Positions 1 through 12,100 of a stretch of DNA of 64,000 nt are shown piece after piece; positions within the stretch are counted from its first letter, which is position 1; each line of letters begins with the position of its first letter. The stretch comes from Prunus persica. Its lineage: Eukaryota; Streptophyta; Magnoliopsida; Rosales; Rosaceae. The position numbers and the translations under genes were made by a program. The stretch spans positions 40,124,370 to 40,188,369 of the forward strand of contig NC_034009.1 of the NCBI RefSeq assembly GCF_000346465.2, in the 5' to 3' direction. The notes under the pieces were generated by a model. The model was given only the letters and a program-made list of their open reading frames with translations, was not told the origin of the DNA and did not search any database.

Positions 1-3000
1 CCTTTTGATGGAACATGCAAGTTTTGCTTTACAATGGACACTGCATTTTCATTTAAAGGGACAAAGAAGCATGCAGTGATTAAATGTGATTTTAAGGTGG
101 AGTTCTTGGTAAGAGAAATCGCTGAAATCAAACAATACACAGACACCTCATATCTTGTGATTCTGTTGCGGCTGACATCATCACCCTGGGTTTCATATAG
201 AACTGCTGATGATGACATTGACCAATCAGTCCCATTCGATTTGTTGGATGATGATGATCCTTGGATTAGAACCACAGATTTTACTCCTAGTGGGGCCATT
301 GGGCGTTGTAATTCTTACAGAGTTTTAATACCACCCCGCCATGGTGCGAAGTTGAAGAAGGCCATGAATTATCTTAGAGAACGAAGGGTGAAGGAGGTTT
401 GCATCAAATGGCCACCTAAGATTCAGGATGAACCTGATTTTGGAATGTCTAATACAGAGCCTTTCTTCAGTATTCAGTACGAGGAAGGTATTTCCTTTGA
501 GATAATGTTCTTGGTTAATGCAGTAATGCACAAGGGCACTGTTAATCAGCACCAGTTGTCTGACAGTTTCTTTCATTTACTGAGGAGCCAACCAAAGGAG
601 ATCAATGTGGCTGCATTGAAGCACCTGTGTTCTTACAGAAGCCCAGTTTTTGACGCATGTGAGAGGCTGAAAGTTGTCCAAGATTGGTTGCTGAAGAATC
701 CCAAGCTTGTCAAGGATCCTAAGCGGTTGGATGATATTGCTGAAGTTAGGAGGTTGGTCATCACCCCAACTAAGGCCTATTGTCTTCCACCCGAGGTTGA
801 ACTATCCAATAGGGTTCTTAGAAAATATAAGGAAGTTGCTGATCGGTTTTTAAGGGTTACCTTTATGGATGAAGGCATGCAGAAAATTAATTCCAATGTT
901 CTGAACTACTATGTTGCTCCTATTGTGAAGGAAATCACGTCAAATTCCTTTTTACAGAAAACAAACGTGTTTAAAAGGTTTAGGACCATTCTGAATGATG
1001 GATTTTACTTATGCGGTCGTAAGTACACTTTCCTGGCCTTCTCATCCAATCAATTGAGAGACCGTTCTGCCTGGTTCTTTGCTGAATGCGTGAACATTAG
1101 TGTCGGCAAGATCACTAGTTGGATGGGGAAGTTCAACAACAAAAATGTAGCAAAATGTGCTGCTAGGATGGGTCAGTGTTTTTCGTCTACATATGCAACT
1201 GTAGAAGTTACATCAAGTGAGGTAAATGACATTCCAGATATTAAAAGGAATGGGTATGTTTTTTCGGATGGGATTGGTATGATCACTCCTGACCTTGCAC
1301 TGGAAGTTGCAGAGAAATTGAAATTGGACAGAAATCCACCTTGTGCATATCAAATAAGATTTGCTGGCTGTAAGGGGGTTGTGGCTTGTTGGCCATCCAA
1401 AGGCGATGGGTTCCGGCTTTCTTTGAGGACTAGCATGAACAAGTTTGAGTCAAAGCATACGACATTGGAAATCTGTTCTTGGACTAGGTATCAGCCAGGT
1501 TTCTTAAACAGGCAGATTATAACGTTGCTTTCAACACTGAACGTTGAAGATGAAATATTCTGGAGGATGCAGGAGAAGATGGTTCTCAAATTAAACCAGA
1601 TGCTCGTGGACACGGATGTGGCATTTGATGTTCTCACTGCATCCTGCGCTGAGCAAGGAAATGCGGCAGCTATAATGTTGAGTGCAGGTTTCAAGCCCCA
1701 GACAGAACCTCATCTACGAGGCATGTTAACCTGTATACAAGCCGCACAGCTTTGGGGCCTTAGGGAAAAGGCTAGGATTTTCGTCCATTCTGGGAGATGG
1801 CTTATGGGCGTTCTTGATGAGCTAGGAGTACTTGAGCAAGGTCAGTGCTTTGTCCAAGTGTCTACCCCATTGCTAGAGAGCTGTTTTGCAAAGCATGGCT
1901 CTAGTTTTGCTCAGATAGAGAGGAATCTTCAAGTGATTAAAGGACACGTTGTGATAGCAAAGAATCCTTGCCTTCATCCTGGAGATATAAGGATTCTTGA
2001 AGCAGTTGATGCCCCAGGTTTGCACCACTTATATGATTGCCTTGTTTTCCCTCAAAAGGGTGATAGGCCCCACACGGATGAAGCTTCTGGAAGTGACCTA
2101 GACGGGGACCTCTACTTTGTCACATGGGATGAAAATCTTATTCCTCCAAGTAAGAAGAGCTGGATGCCTATGCAGTATGATCCTGCAGAAGCCAAACTTC
2201 AGGGGCGTCCTGTTACTCAGCAGGTACTTATCTACCATTTTTAGTGATTATCTATTATATTCTATGATATTAAACTTTGGGAACATGATTATCATTATTT
2301 TTTCTCTTTCCATGATTGCTTTTCTTTCTTAGACAAGCAACCTTCTCATTATCTGCATGCTTCTACAAGAAATATTAATAAATAACACTGTAGTGTTGTT
2401 ATATTGGATAAGGCATGTCAGACTCCTATTTGTTAAGGAATTTTCTTGTAGAGTTGATAATGTTAGTACGCTGTCCTTATACAACAAGATTTTGTTTTAT
2501 GCTCTGTGGGAGCATGTAAGCTTTTGTTACCAGATTTCCTGCAAACGCATTAGATGCCACCATTTTGTTATGGCTGTACTATTAAGGATACAGGCCTTAA
2601 ATTTGTTTGTTTACCCTTAATCCTAGAAGTCTATGCCGGTAAGATGTGGACTGCAATATTTTATATGATAATGTTCCTCCTCACATGGTCCTTTTCCTTT
2701 ACTAAAGGTCTGAATATGTAGAATTCAACCTATATTTAAGGATTCTAGGTCAGGATCTTAAGCTCTGATAGCATGTTAAGTTTTGTTGCTTTACCATTGT
2801 TTCTTAAAAGCTTAAATTATTAAAATGCATGTCACTAAATGTTTTATATTTTATTAGCATGAGTTGTCATCATGAAGTTTCCTAGCAAGTGGTTTTTGTA
2901 CAAGAAACTATTCTATTAATTAACACATCCATAGCAAAATCATATCACTAAAATGTGGCCGAATTCTGAGCCATTGTCTAAATTAAGAATCAAGCTATGA

Positions 3001-4500
3001 TTCATGGTAACTGGTAACTTGTCTTCATTTATATTAGGTTACATTCTACATCGTTTGTTTTTCCTTGTTGGGTTACACTATTTTGAAATCCCAAATTTGT
3101 CACGGACACTCTTACTATCATTAGAGTCTAAGCTGGTAAGCTGGGGACTACAATTTTCTTATAAGCTGACGTTTCCCCTCACATGGTCTTCTCCCCACTA
3201 CTAAAGGGCCCAAAGTGTAGAGTTCAACTTATACTGGGAGGTTGTAGTTTCAAGGATTTATCTCCCTCTCTGATACCATGTTAAATTTGTTTTGGCTTTA
3301 CCATTGTTATTAAAAGCTTAAACTATTAAGATGCATGTCAAGAAGTATCCATGAGTTGTCATCGTGAAGTTTCCTTGCAAATGGTGTGTGATCACAAGAA
3401 ATTATTTTAATAAATGTATCCACAGAAAAATCATACCAATAAGATGTGGTAGGATTCTGAACAATTGTATAAAGTAAGAATTGAGCCATGATTCTTGGTA
3501 ACCTGTTCTGTATTTGTTTTAGGTCTAATTATAAGTAGTGTTTTCCTTGTTGGGTTTACTCAATTTTGGAATCCCAATTTGTCACGGACACTCTCTTACT
3601 GTCATTGTGTTTATACCACAGGATATAATAGATTTTTTTGTGAAAAACATGACGAATGAGAACCTAGGGCCGATATGCAATGCACATGTGGTTCATGCTG
3701 ACCGCAGTGATTATGGGGCTTTGGATGTGAACTGCCTTAAACTAGCTGAGTTAGCAGCATTAGCAGTTGATTTTCCAAAAACCGGGAAGATTGTTTCCCT
3801 ACCACAGCACCTAAAGCCAAGGTTGTACCCAGATTTCTTGGGGAAAGAAGACAACCAGTCATACAAGTCAACTAAAATTTTGGGGAGACTCTATCGCAAG
3901 GTTAGAGATGCGTATGATGAAGATGCTGCAACCTCTTCTGAGCTACATTATTTTCCCAGTGACATCCCATATGATATGGATCTTGAGGTTCCTGGAGCGG
4001 CTGATTTTGTATTTGATGCATGGGAGAAAAAGTGCTCGTATGATGGTCAGCTGAAGGGTCTAATGGGACAATATAAAGTCAAGAGGGAAGAAGAGATAGT
4101 TACTGGGCATGTTTGGTCGATCCCCAAGTCCAACAGCAAGAAGCAAGGGGAGCTGAAAGAGCGGCTGAGTCATTCTTACAATGCTCTGAAAAAAGAATTC
4201 AGGCAAATGTTTGAGAACTTGGATTCAAATTTGGAGGCTCTTACTGATGATGAGAAGAATCTATTGTGTGAGAAGAAGGCCTCAGCATGGTATCAGGTAA
4301 CTTACCACCCTAAATGGGTAAAACAATCGCCACCTTTGCAAGAGCCAGATGGTCCTGGAGATGTTGTGGTGATGTTGAGCTTTGCATGGATCGCAGCTGA
4401 CTACCTTGCCCGAATCAAGATTAAGTGCCACGGAGTGGAACATATTGACTCTACAAAGCCAATCAACTCTTTGAAGAGGTACCTTGCTGATCGGATATGA
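1..4500 (+). CDS. RDR6: RNA-dependent RNA polymerase 6 (5' partial)
   Basis: RDR6 copies single-stranded RNA into double-stranded RNA for trans-acting siRNA production, sense-transgene silencing and antiviral silencing; family knowledge places it in cytoplasmic granules with SGS3. The frame is already open at base 1, so the first Met seen (34) is internal and about 160 residues are missing if the protein is near the usual 1,196. Exon 1 ends at 2223 (a CAG codon before gtactt) and exon 2 runs 3622-4500, a phase-0 junction joining VTQQ to DIIDFF. This gives 1,033 residues in the window. The catalytic signature DLDGD is at 2095-2109, inside SGSDLDGDLYFV. The C-terminal part (HVVHADRS, AVDFPKTGKIVS, GQYKVKREEEIVTGH, LSFAWIAADYLARIK) resembles RDR6 much more than RDR1 or RDR2. 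The two-exon layout of this part also fits. No lesion is visible. Confidence 0.95.
2224..3621 (+). repeat. RDR6 intron built of two diverged ~0.49-kb direct repeats
   Basis: This 1,398-bp intron contains the same text twice. About 2629-3123 and about 3124-3606 share, in the same order, GGTAAG.TG, CTCACATGGTC, CCATGTTAA, TTACCATTGTT, TTAAAAGCTTAAA, ATGCATGTCA, GAGTTGTCAT, GAAGTTTCCT and GATTCTGA, ending in TTGTTGGGTT and TTTGTCACGGACACTC. The offset between matching blocks is about 480-505 bp. A tandem duplication or two adjacent copies of a dispersed repeat are both possible. The short open frames in it look like chance. Confidence 0.8.
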
Positions 4501-5302
4501 CAAGCATTTGAAGTCATTGAGATTGTGTCTCCTGTTGCTGTCTGTCAAACTTCATGGCGACAAGGCCATTCTGCCATTTGATTAGGTCCATTTTTATATT
4601 TCATTTTCTGTTTGGATTTTCCTTTGAAAGTACGACTTTATTGAAGCTATAAGTTTATTGCTTGCTTGCAATTAAATGTCTTTTGGTTGACTGTAAAATA
4701 TTTTTCTTTGCTCCTTTGAATCTTCAAAGCCTAATCGTCGGATCCATTAATCACTACCCATGTTTGAATCTTCAGGCATATACTGCAATTGCATGAGCTT
4801 CTACTTAGAGTCCTTTAATTCCTTATTTTAGCAAAAAAATTCCTTCTAAGGTTTCAGTTCACTTTTCTTTGATGGGTTTCAATATTGTTTTCCTCCAGGA
4901 TCCAAGGAGTTCCTTATGGATTTCATAGCAAAATTAATGTCCATGAAAATGAAAATGAAAATGCAGCTCATTTCGCTTTCGGCTGTTGTCGGAAACTAAA
5001 ATTAATTTGGCAAAATCAAATTGTTCAAAGGGTTTCTTTCACCATAATGTAAAAATTAAGTATTTGGTACTCAATCCATTAAGTATTCTACGTCAACTAC
5101 AGTATTATACTCTAAAATGGATTGATATGGTATACACAAGTAGATACATTCCATTTTGAGACTTGAGAGGGATCCACGACGACAATGAACGATCATCACA
5201 ACTAAAAATCTTCTATATGTCACTGTTACTGTCACATCTACCATCAACTGCCCCATTTGATAATCACATGCCCCGAAATTAATCCTGCAACGAAAACTTG
5301 TC

Positions 5303-5345
<43 letters not shown>

Positions 5346-6971
5346 ATAGCAAAAGTGTCTGTAGATGAAGGGCTTTTAGTTTCCTTGATGTATGGAGCAT
5401 TGATCACCCAACTACTGAGGGGGCTTTCTCTTCACGATTAGATCAGTTTCACATTCATGGTCTCTCAATCGTACGGACACTAAAGGAGCCACTCATGTGG
5501 TCTCAGTTCATTGTAATTCACACCACAAGATGTGTTCCTCCTATTTTTCTCCCTCTTGAAAGCTCTACATCTACTTATCTTCTGGTCCAACAATACTCTA
5601 ATTTGTTATTACCTCTTGAATTATTGGCAGTAACTTAACTTCAAAATCATTTTGCTTACATTCATGACCTGCGATTTTCATGAACTAAAGTAATCCAACT
5701 TGATTATACCCAACTTGATTTCATTTTTTTTTTTTTTTTTTTGGTGATCAAAGATTTCTCAAATTGAGGAAAGTTTAAGGAAATATTAAAGTTGGGGTTT
5801 TTTTTTTTTTCATTCAAATTAAAAATAAGTTGAAGAGAGGATTTGGTATGATTTGATATGTGATGTCTGCTAAGTTGATGCTGATTCTATTGATGTGGAA
5901 ACAAAGCATGATGGGTATGTGAAAATTGCTTAACCAATCAACAGATGTTCTTTTCAATAGAATTAAGCATAATCAAATCTAAGTTTCTTTTTCATTCCCA
6001 AAATTTCATTCATTTCATGTTCTAGGCATGCAGCATAGCATGGAACTACCATGATGGTATGCACTTTTATGGTAATAATAATATATTATTATTATACCTT
6101 TTTGTGAATGTCTTTGAGATAGGCATGCCCCCAACATCTAATATAAAAAAGTATATAAATTCTATTTGATGCATTAAACAAAACAAAAAATATAGGTTGG
6201 AATGTCCTAGGTTCGAATTTACTGAGAAATAAAATGTCAGGTTTTTTTTGGTTTGTTGTCGGCATATAATACGAAAATCTAATTGCTGTTTTTTTTTTTC
6301 TGCCTGAAAACTCCCACTGTAATTTATACAGCAATCATCTGAGACACACGACGACACCTAGTGGAGAATCAAGATATTATGAGAGTCCTAGGGTTTGGCC
6401 AAAAAGATAAAATAAACATTCCTATATATGGAAAATATCAGGTATATATATGTGTCAAATTCTTTTGACTATTTTTCTATTTTTGAATTTGTCCGTAAAA
6501 GAATGCACCAATGTTACTGCGTTTCATAAATTTTTTATTTTTTATTTGAAAAAAACGACAGCAGAACAATAACATGGTATGATGCTTTGAGCATTTTTCT
6601 TTTCTCATCATATTTGGGTCATAAATACAAGATAAAGTGAAAGTATAATTATTATATTTACCAAATTAGCAAGTAAACAAGTTATAAATTATGTAAGTAT
6701 GCTGAAATGAACCAAATCTGCAGAAAGAGGTGAGCTTAGTTATCTACATTTTACCATTTCAAGACAAGTATTTGCTACAACCAACCACAAACCTTGACCA
6801 GCATCTACAAGTGGTTTTAATTTAATTAGTCTTTATACAATTTTCCCAGTTACCAGTCACAACACAAGAGTGAGGTGGCATTTTATGATTTGAAATACTA
6901 CTGCTATACTTAACTTCAAGGACTGATTAAAGGCTAGGAATTGAAGCAGCTGGTTGGTTCCCAACTTCCCT
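4501..6971. other. Intergenic: RDR6 3' flank and SHN 3' flank
   Basis: No gene is supported. The stretch holds the RDR6 3' untranslated region, a CT microsatellite (5306-5342), poly-T runs near 5725 and 5803, and AT-rich DNA with small low-complexity repeats such as GAAAAT tandem units near 4946. Open frames here are short and show no recognisable protein. Confidence 0.6.
5306..5342. repeat. (CT)n microsatellite
   Basis: An uninterrupted CT run of about 18 units between RDR6 and the SHN gene. Confidence 0.95.
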
Positions 6972-7845
6972 TTAAATAATATTTCCTTCTTGAACATTAC
7001 TTGTTGGTGAAGGAATTGGATAATTCCAATTAAGTAACTCTTCTATCATCTGCATTGCAAGCTTATCCTCTTCATCCTGATCTGCTTCACTCATTCCAGC
7101 CTCAATCAATCCCACCATTGATGAACTCGTCGATGACGAAAAGGATGAGGAGGATGAGGAGGAGGATGAGGAGCACATGGATCCATGATGATCAGAAATG
7201 TGTTTCTTTTTCTTGCCAAGCTCGATCCTCATGACCCAATTCGAGCTTGCCCGCGATCCGGCAGGGCGCTTCTGCCACACCCCAATGTGAGAATTGTCAT
7301 TGTCAAGCCTCAGGCAAGTGAGGGAGGGAGATGGGTCTTTGCAGCATTTTCTGAGCTTGGAGTTGAGCAGCTCTGAAAGTGCCTTGGGAGACCATGGAGA
7401 GTCTTGGTTAGTGGGCTTTGTGTCTTGACCAGAGCTGTTGTTGTTATTTGAGGTGGGGAAATTGGTCTTGGCATTTTGTCCATTCATCAATATGGCTGCT
7501 TGGTCATATGCTCTTGCTGCTGCCTCTGCTGTCTCAAATGTCCCGAGCCACACCCTCCTCTTACTAAATAATAATCACAAACAACAACAAAAACCAAAGA
7601 GAAATCAAGAAAGATCAAAATCCTTGCAGATAGAAAAATCATAATTAATATGCAGATAGTCTCACATGTTACGTTATGAAGTTATCATATTCTTTCCATT
7701 GTTAGAGAGTCTGATATGTTATGTTGTTAGACGGTTGGAAAAGTGTAAATGTATGGTAGACTTACAGTAAAGGATGGCGAATTTCTGACACCCAAGAGCC
7801 CCACTGGCGCTGCCTCACTCCTCTGAACTTTCTGGACTGTACCAT
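6972..7845 (-). CDS. SHN3: AP2/ERF transcription factor, SHINE clade (SHN3-like)
   Basis: SHINE factors switch on cutin and wax biosynthesis genes and influence epidermal cell-wall properties; they act in the nucleus. There are two coding exons on the minus strand: 7845-7766 (start [18 protein letters not shown]) and 7563-6972. The donor GTAAGT and acceptor TTTAG split a Leu codon within [13 protein letters not shown], and the sum is 223 residues. The single AP2 domain spans about residues 5-62 (RGVR, WVSEIR, WLGTF, AARAYD). The SHN middle motif is at about 89-130 ([23 protein letters not shown]) and the C-terminal motif at about 195-207 ([12 protein letters not shown]). A Ser-rich run at about 157-175 makes it longer than the 186-199 residues of Arabidopsis SHNs. 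[12 protein letters not shown] and LLNW favour SHN2/3 over WIN1/SHN1, and position beside a PLDalpha3-like gene favours SHN3. It is transcribed divergently from that gene. Confidence 0.93.
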
Positions 7846-7959
7846 GTTATTAAAATTCAGAGAGAGAGAGATAGAGAGTTTTCAGAGATGGGATTTTAAG
7901 TACGCATAATATTGGGTGGATATCAAAGAGATGAAGAGAGTTTTGTGTACAATGTGGAC

Positions 7960-7970
7960 ATTTATAAGAA
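7960..7970 (-). promoter_or_regulatory. Candidate TATA box of the SHN gene
   Basis: On the minus strand the text reads CTTATAAATG about 115-125 bp upstream of the start codon. It is followed by a GA-rich leader (GAGAGAGA around 7860-7878) typical of plant 5' untranslated regions. The assignment rests on position and motif only. Confidence 0.45.
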
Positions 7971-8596
7971 CTGTCGGTGGCTTGCTTTGGTCGGAAAGTC
8001 TCTATGTAGTACAGAGTGCAATAAAGTTTTCACCTGCACAACACAAAAACCATTATAACACAACCCTCAGGTTCTTGACAACTGGAACCAAAGGAAAAAT
8101 GAGCATCCTGTTATGCCCCTCTCTTCTGCCCACCCAAAAGAAAAGCATTTATTATTTCCATTATTTACACAACAGTTATCTTTTCTTCACACCCCCAATT
8201 TTTTTTTTCTTTTCTCTTTTTCTTTTTTCCTTGGATGAGCATTAAGGTGTGTCTGGTTAGGGGTTGACTCAAAAGACTCTTGTGGATTTGTTATTTACTC
8301 TGCTAGGACCACAGGGGTCTCTAAATTATTGACCTTTTGATGTCTAAATTTATTGCTGGTGTTGAATTTTCTGACTATTATCATGTAGCATGGGTTGAAT
8401 TATTGAAAACTTTTTTACATGATTGGCTTAACACTCAATTTTTCAGATATGTCATGCTGATTTGTAAACTGCAACTGAATAAATAATCTGATGAGCAAGA
8501 GGCTGCTTTTTTTCCGGTCCCTTTCTTTTAATCTTTCAAGCAAAAGAATAACGTGACATCTTAGATTTACCAATATGTCGAATTTCGATTAGCTAA

Positions 8597-8725
8597 TGGA
8601 ATATGGTATAACTCAGTTGGTTGAGCTCTTCCACTTTCATTCATGTGGGCAAAGGTTCGAAATCCCCAGGCACCCAATGAATTTGTGTAAACCCCCTCCC
8701 TCAATCACTTATACTCAATAAACAA
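8597..8725 (+). mobile_element. tRNA-derived SINE remnant
   Basis: The sequence has an RNA polymerase III box-A-like stretch (TATAACTCAGTTGGTTGAG, near 8611) followed about 40 bp later by a near-perfect box B (GGTTCGAAATCC, near 8655) and an unrelated tail. This is the arrangement of a plant SINE head rather than a folded tRNA, since no acceptor stem can be made. The boundaries are approximate. Confidence 0.6.
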
Positions 8726-9065
8726 AATAAACTTACTAATTGATTAGTATTTGAACGCACCATGGCATGTTACATAGATTGAATTGGTTTGTGATGTCTT
8801 GGGAAGGCACCTTGGAAGCAAAGGTGGAACAGATTCTAGCTTGACTTTTCTGCAGATACATCCCTTCCTTCGTATACAAAATCAACAAGATTCCTCTTCC
8901 ACTTTTCTCTTTCTATATGTATAATAATTTGATTCATTCCAAACCGTAACAAGCTACCAAATTTTCTCCAACAAAGTCAGCTTTTGTGCAATACCATTTA
9001 CATCTCCCACGTATTCCTTGAAAGTTTTGTTTCATTTTATATGTTGCTTTAACTTTTCCTTGAAG

Positions 9066-9073
9066 CTATAAAT
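9066..9073 (+). promoter_or_regulatory. Candidate TATA box of the PLD gene
   Basis: TATAAATA lies about 130 bp before the start codon at 9199. An AT dinucleotide stretch and a short CT-rich leader (CTCTCTCTCT near 9142) follow it. Confidence 0.5.
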
Positions 9074-9198
9074 ATATATATGCTTATATATATATATATA
9101 CGTGCATGCTAATATCTTTGTTGTTTTGGTTTTTCTGTAGCTCTCTCTCTCTGTTTGAGCAAATTTCCAAGAGTTTTAGTGAGAGAAGGTGAAAAACA

Positions 9199-12100
9199 AT
9201 GCCGCGTTTGCTTCATGGGACACTTTTGGCAACGATATATGAGGTTGACAGGCTATACAATGGATGTGGGCTCCACTTATTGTGGAAGGTAAACCATTTT
9301 TTTTTCTTTAACATGAACTGAAAACTTTTTAGTTTTGTTCCTATTTCTTTCAGCAAGTTTTGTTGTGACATTTATTTGTTGTTTTATGTTACAATCCATA
9401 TAAAGTGATCATACTTTTATGGGAAAAGAAGGTATAAACTGACCAAGGAAAAATGCTTGTACTTTTGGTAAGCCATGTAAAGGGGAAATTTCAAAAGTGA
9501 TAGCCTAAACAATAAATGATATGGTTGTAAAGATTTTTATCTGATTTTTATCTTTTTCTTTTGGGGTAGAAAATGGTTGTAAAGTTGTAGAGTGAGGTTT
9601 GGACCAAAAACAGAAAAAAAGTTATGGAGTTATGAGGTGGAAAATATATCTATCCCAACCAGAAAAACTTACTTGCAACGTGTACAGCACTTTCCATGTG
9701 TCATTGCGTTATTGGTCTAGGATAGAAAAAGTATTATCCCCGTCACATGAAAGTGTTTCTCCCAACCCAACTGCTGGCAATAAAGCCTCAAATGACTTTT
9801 CAAAGGGTAAAATCTGAATTAGAAAGACAATAGTGGCTCATTTAATTAGAAAGACAATGCGAGCTTGAAGTTTTGTTTGACTTGTGTATCGGTGATCTCA
9901 AATACCATACAATCTATCAGTTTGTTCTGTGTTTCTCTCTTTGTAGGCTTGATTGCTCATAAAATTTGATACATCTGATATTTTCATCCGAGGAAAATTT
10001 CTATTTGCATATGATTTACATCTGGATATTTTTAAAGAAGCTTATGATATCCCCGACTAAATTATAAAATCACTTTCCCCAAGTTGTCACCAACCACCCA
10101 TATCGCCAAGAATTTGTTAAACTCTGTTTCTCTTTCTGAAACTATGGAGCATAGCGCTAATGACAAAGTCCTAACAAGATTCTGATGGAAAATTCATATC
10201 ATTTGTAACTTGAAATCTTCTTTATCTCCTGCAAAAATGAAGAGATGTCCTGTGAGGTGCATCATCTTTGATCAGTATAGCCAAGCAAATTAATCTGCTG
10301 TACTCAACTTTTGTTTGCACAAATTTTACTGTCATGCCAAAGTACCATGCATAATGTCTAATTGAAACTGTTTTTTTTTTTTTTTAATTTTATATAATTT
10401 TATTTTTATAACCATCTTTCAATGGTAAAAGTGTCTGTACAATTTGTGGTTATTCTTTTCTGGTGAAGTGTTCTTGCCCTGATAATTTTTTTCCCTTACT
10501 TTTGACTCTGTCGTTGCACAAAAGTCACCTAAAATCTTTGTAGCTCAAATCAAGAAGTTGGTGCTGTGCGGGCCTAAACAGGTATATTATTAATGTCAAT
10601 CTCATTTTCCTCCAAACTACTGATCAATCTATTTCTGTTCATAAATTTACCTTAAATATTTTGTAGATTGTTGGATCCAAACTCTATGCAACAGTTGATC
10701 TAGATAAGGCCAGGGTTGGCCGGACCAGAATGGTAAACGATCCCAACAATCCCAAATGGAGGGAAGACTTTCACATCTACTGTGCTCATAATATCTCACA
10801 CCTTATATTCACTGTCAAAAGTAACGATCTCATTGGGGCGACTCTGATTGGAAGAGCTTATATACCTGTTGAAGAAATAATCAAGGGTTATGCGGTGGAC
10901 AGATGGGTTGAAATATTAGATGAAGATGGAAATCCCATCTATGGAAATTCTAGAATTCATGTCAAGTTGCAATTTTCCACTGTTAAAGATGACTTCCATT
11001 GGTCTCTGGGGATTAAAAGTCCCAAGTATGATGGTGTTCCTTGGACATTTTTCAATCAAAGAGAGGGTTGCAGGGTTACACTATACCAAGATTCCCATGT
11101 CCCGAACGATTTTATCAGTCACATCCCCGCGCATGAGCCCCAGAGATGCTGGGAGGACATCTTTGATGCGATCACTAATGCAAGGCACTTCATTTACATA
11201 ACCGGGTGGTCTGTGTACACTGAAATAACCTTGTTAAGGGACCCGAGTAGGCGAAAAGATGACATTACACTAGGGGAGCTTCTTAAGAGGAAGGCAAATG
11301 AGGGTGTTTCAGTTCTTTTGCTCGTTTGGGATGACAGAACTTCTGTTGAGGAACTGAAGAAGGATGGTTTGATGACAACCCATGATCAAGGAACCGAAGA
11401 ATACTTTCTAAACACGAAAGTGCATTGCTTCTTATGCCCCCGGAACCCTGATGTTGGAAAAAGCATAATTCAGGGTTTTCAGACTGCAACAATGTTCACT
11501 CACCATCAGAAGACAATTGTAGTTGACAGTGAGATGCCTGGTGCAGAATCCCAAAAAAGAAGGATTGTGAGTTTTGTTGGAGGTATTGATCTTTGTGATG
11601 GAAGATATGATACGCCAAAACATCCCTTGTTTGCAACTCTAGACACAACTCACCAGAAGGATTTCCATCAGCCAAACTTTGCTGGCTCTTCAATTAGGAA
11701 AGGCGGTCCACGGGAGCCCTGGCATGATATTCATTGCAAACTGGAAGGGCCTGTTGCTTGGGATGTCTTGTACAACTTTGAGCAGAGGTGGAAAAAGCAA
11801 GTTGGTGAAAGGTTCTTAATTTCACTAGGCAAGCTTGAAGAAATCACAGTTCACCCACTAAAAAATACGTTCTCAAATGACAAGGAGTCATGGAATGTTC
11901 AGTTGTTCAGATCTATTGACAATGGGGCTGCTTTTGGCTTTCCTGAGAAACCTCAGGAAGCAACACAGCTGGGCCTTGTGAGTGGGAAGAATAACATCAT
12001 AGACAGAAGCATTCAAGACGCTTATATCCACGCCATTCGTCGTGCCAAAAACTTCATTTACATAGAGAATCAGTACTTCCTTGGAAGCTCATTTGGCTGG

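Larger units (their letters stand above)
7846..9198. promoter_or_regulatory. Shared divergent promoter region between SHN3-like and PLDalpha3-like genes
   Basis: About 1.35 kb separates two divergently transcribed genes, so both promoters must lie here. Each end has a TATA-like element, and a tRNA-derived SINE remnant sits in the middle (about 8597-8725). I saw no extra gene. Confidence 0.6.

Noticed and set aside
2117..2620. Short open frames after RDR6 exon 1
   Set aside because: They lie in the intron repeat and run across the donor site.
5071..5400. 109-codon minus-strand open frame with Arg-Glu repeats
   Set aside because: The Arg-Glu repeat is just the CT microsatellite read on the other strand.
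8597..8725. Possible tRNA gene
   Set aside because: Box A and box B are present but no acceptor or anticodon stem can be formed, so a SINE head is the better reading.
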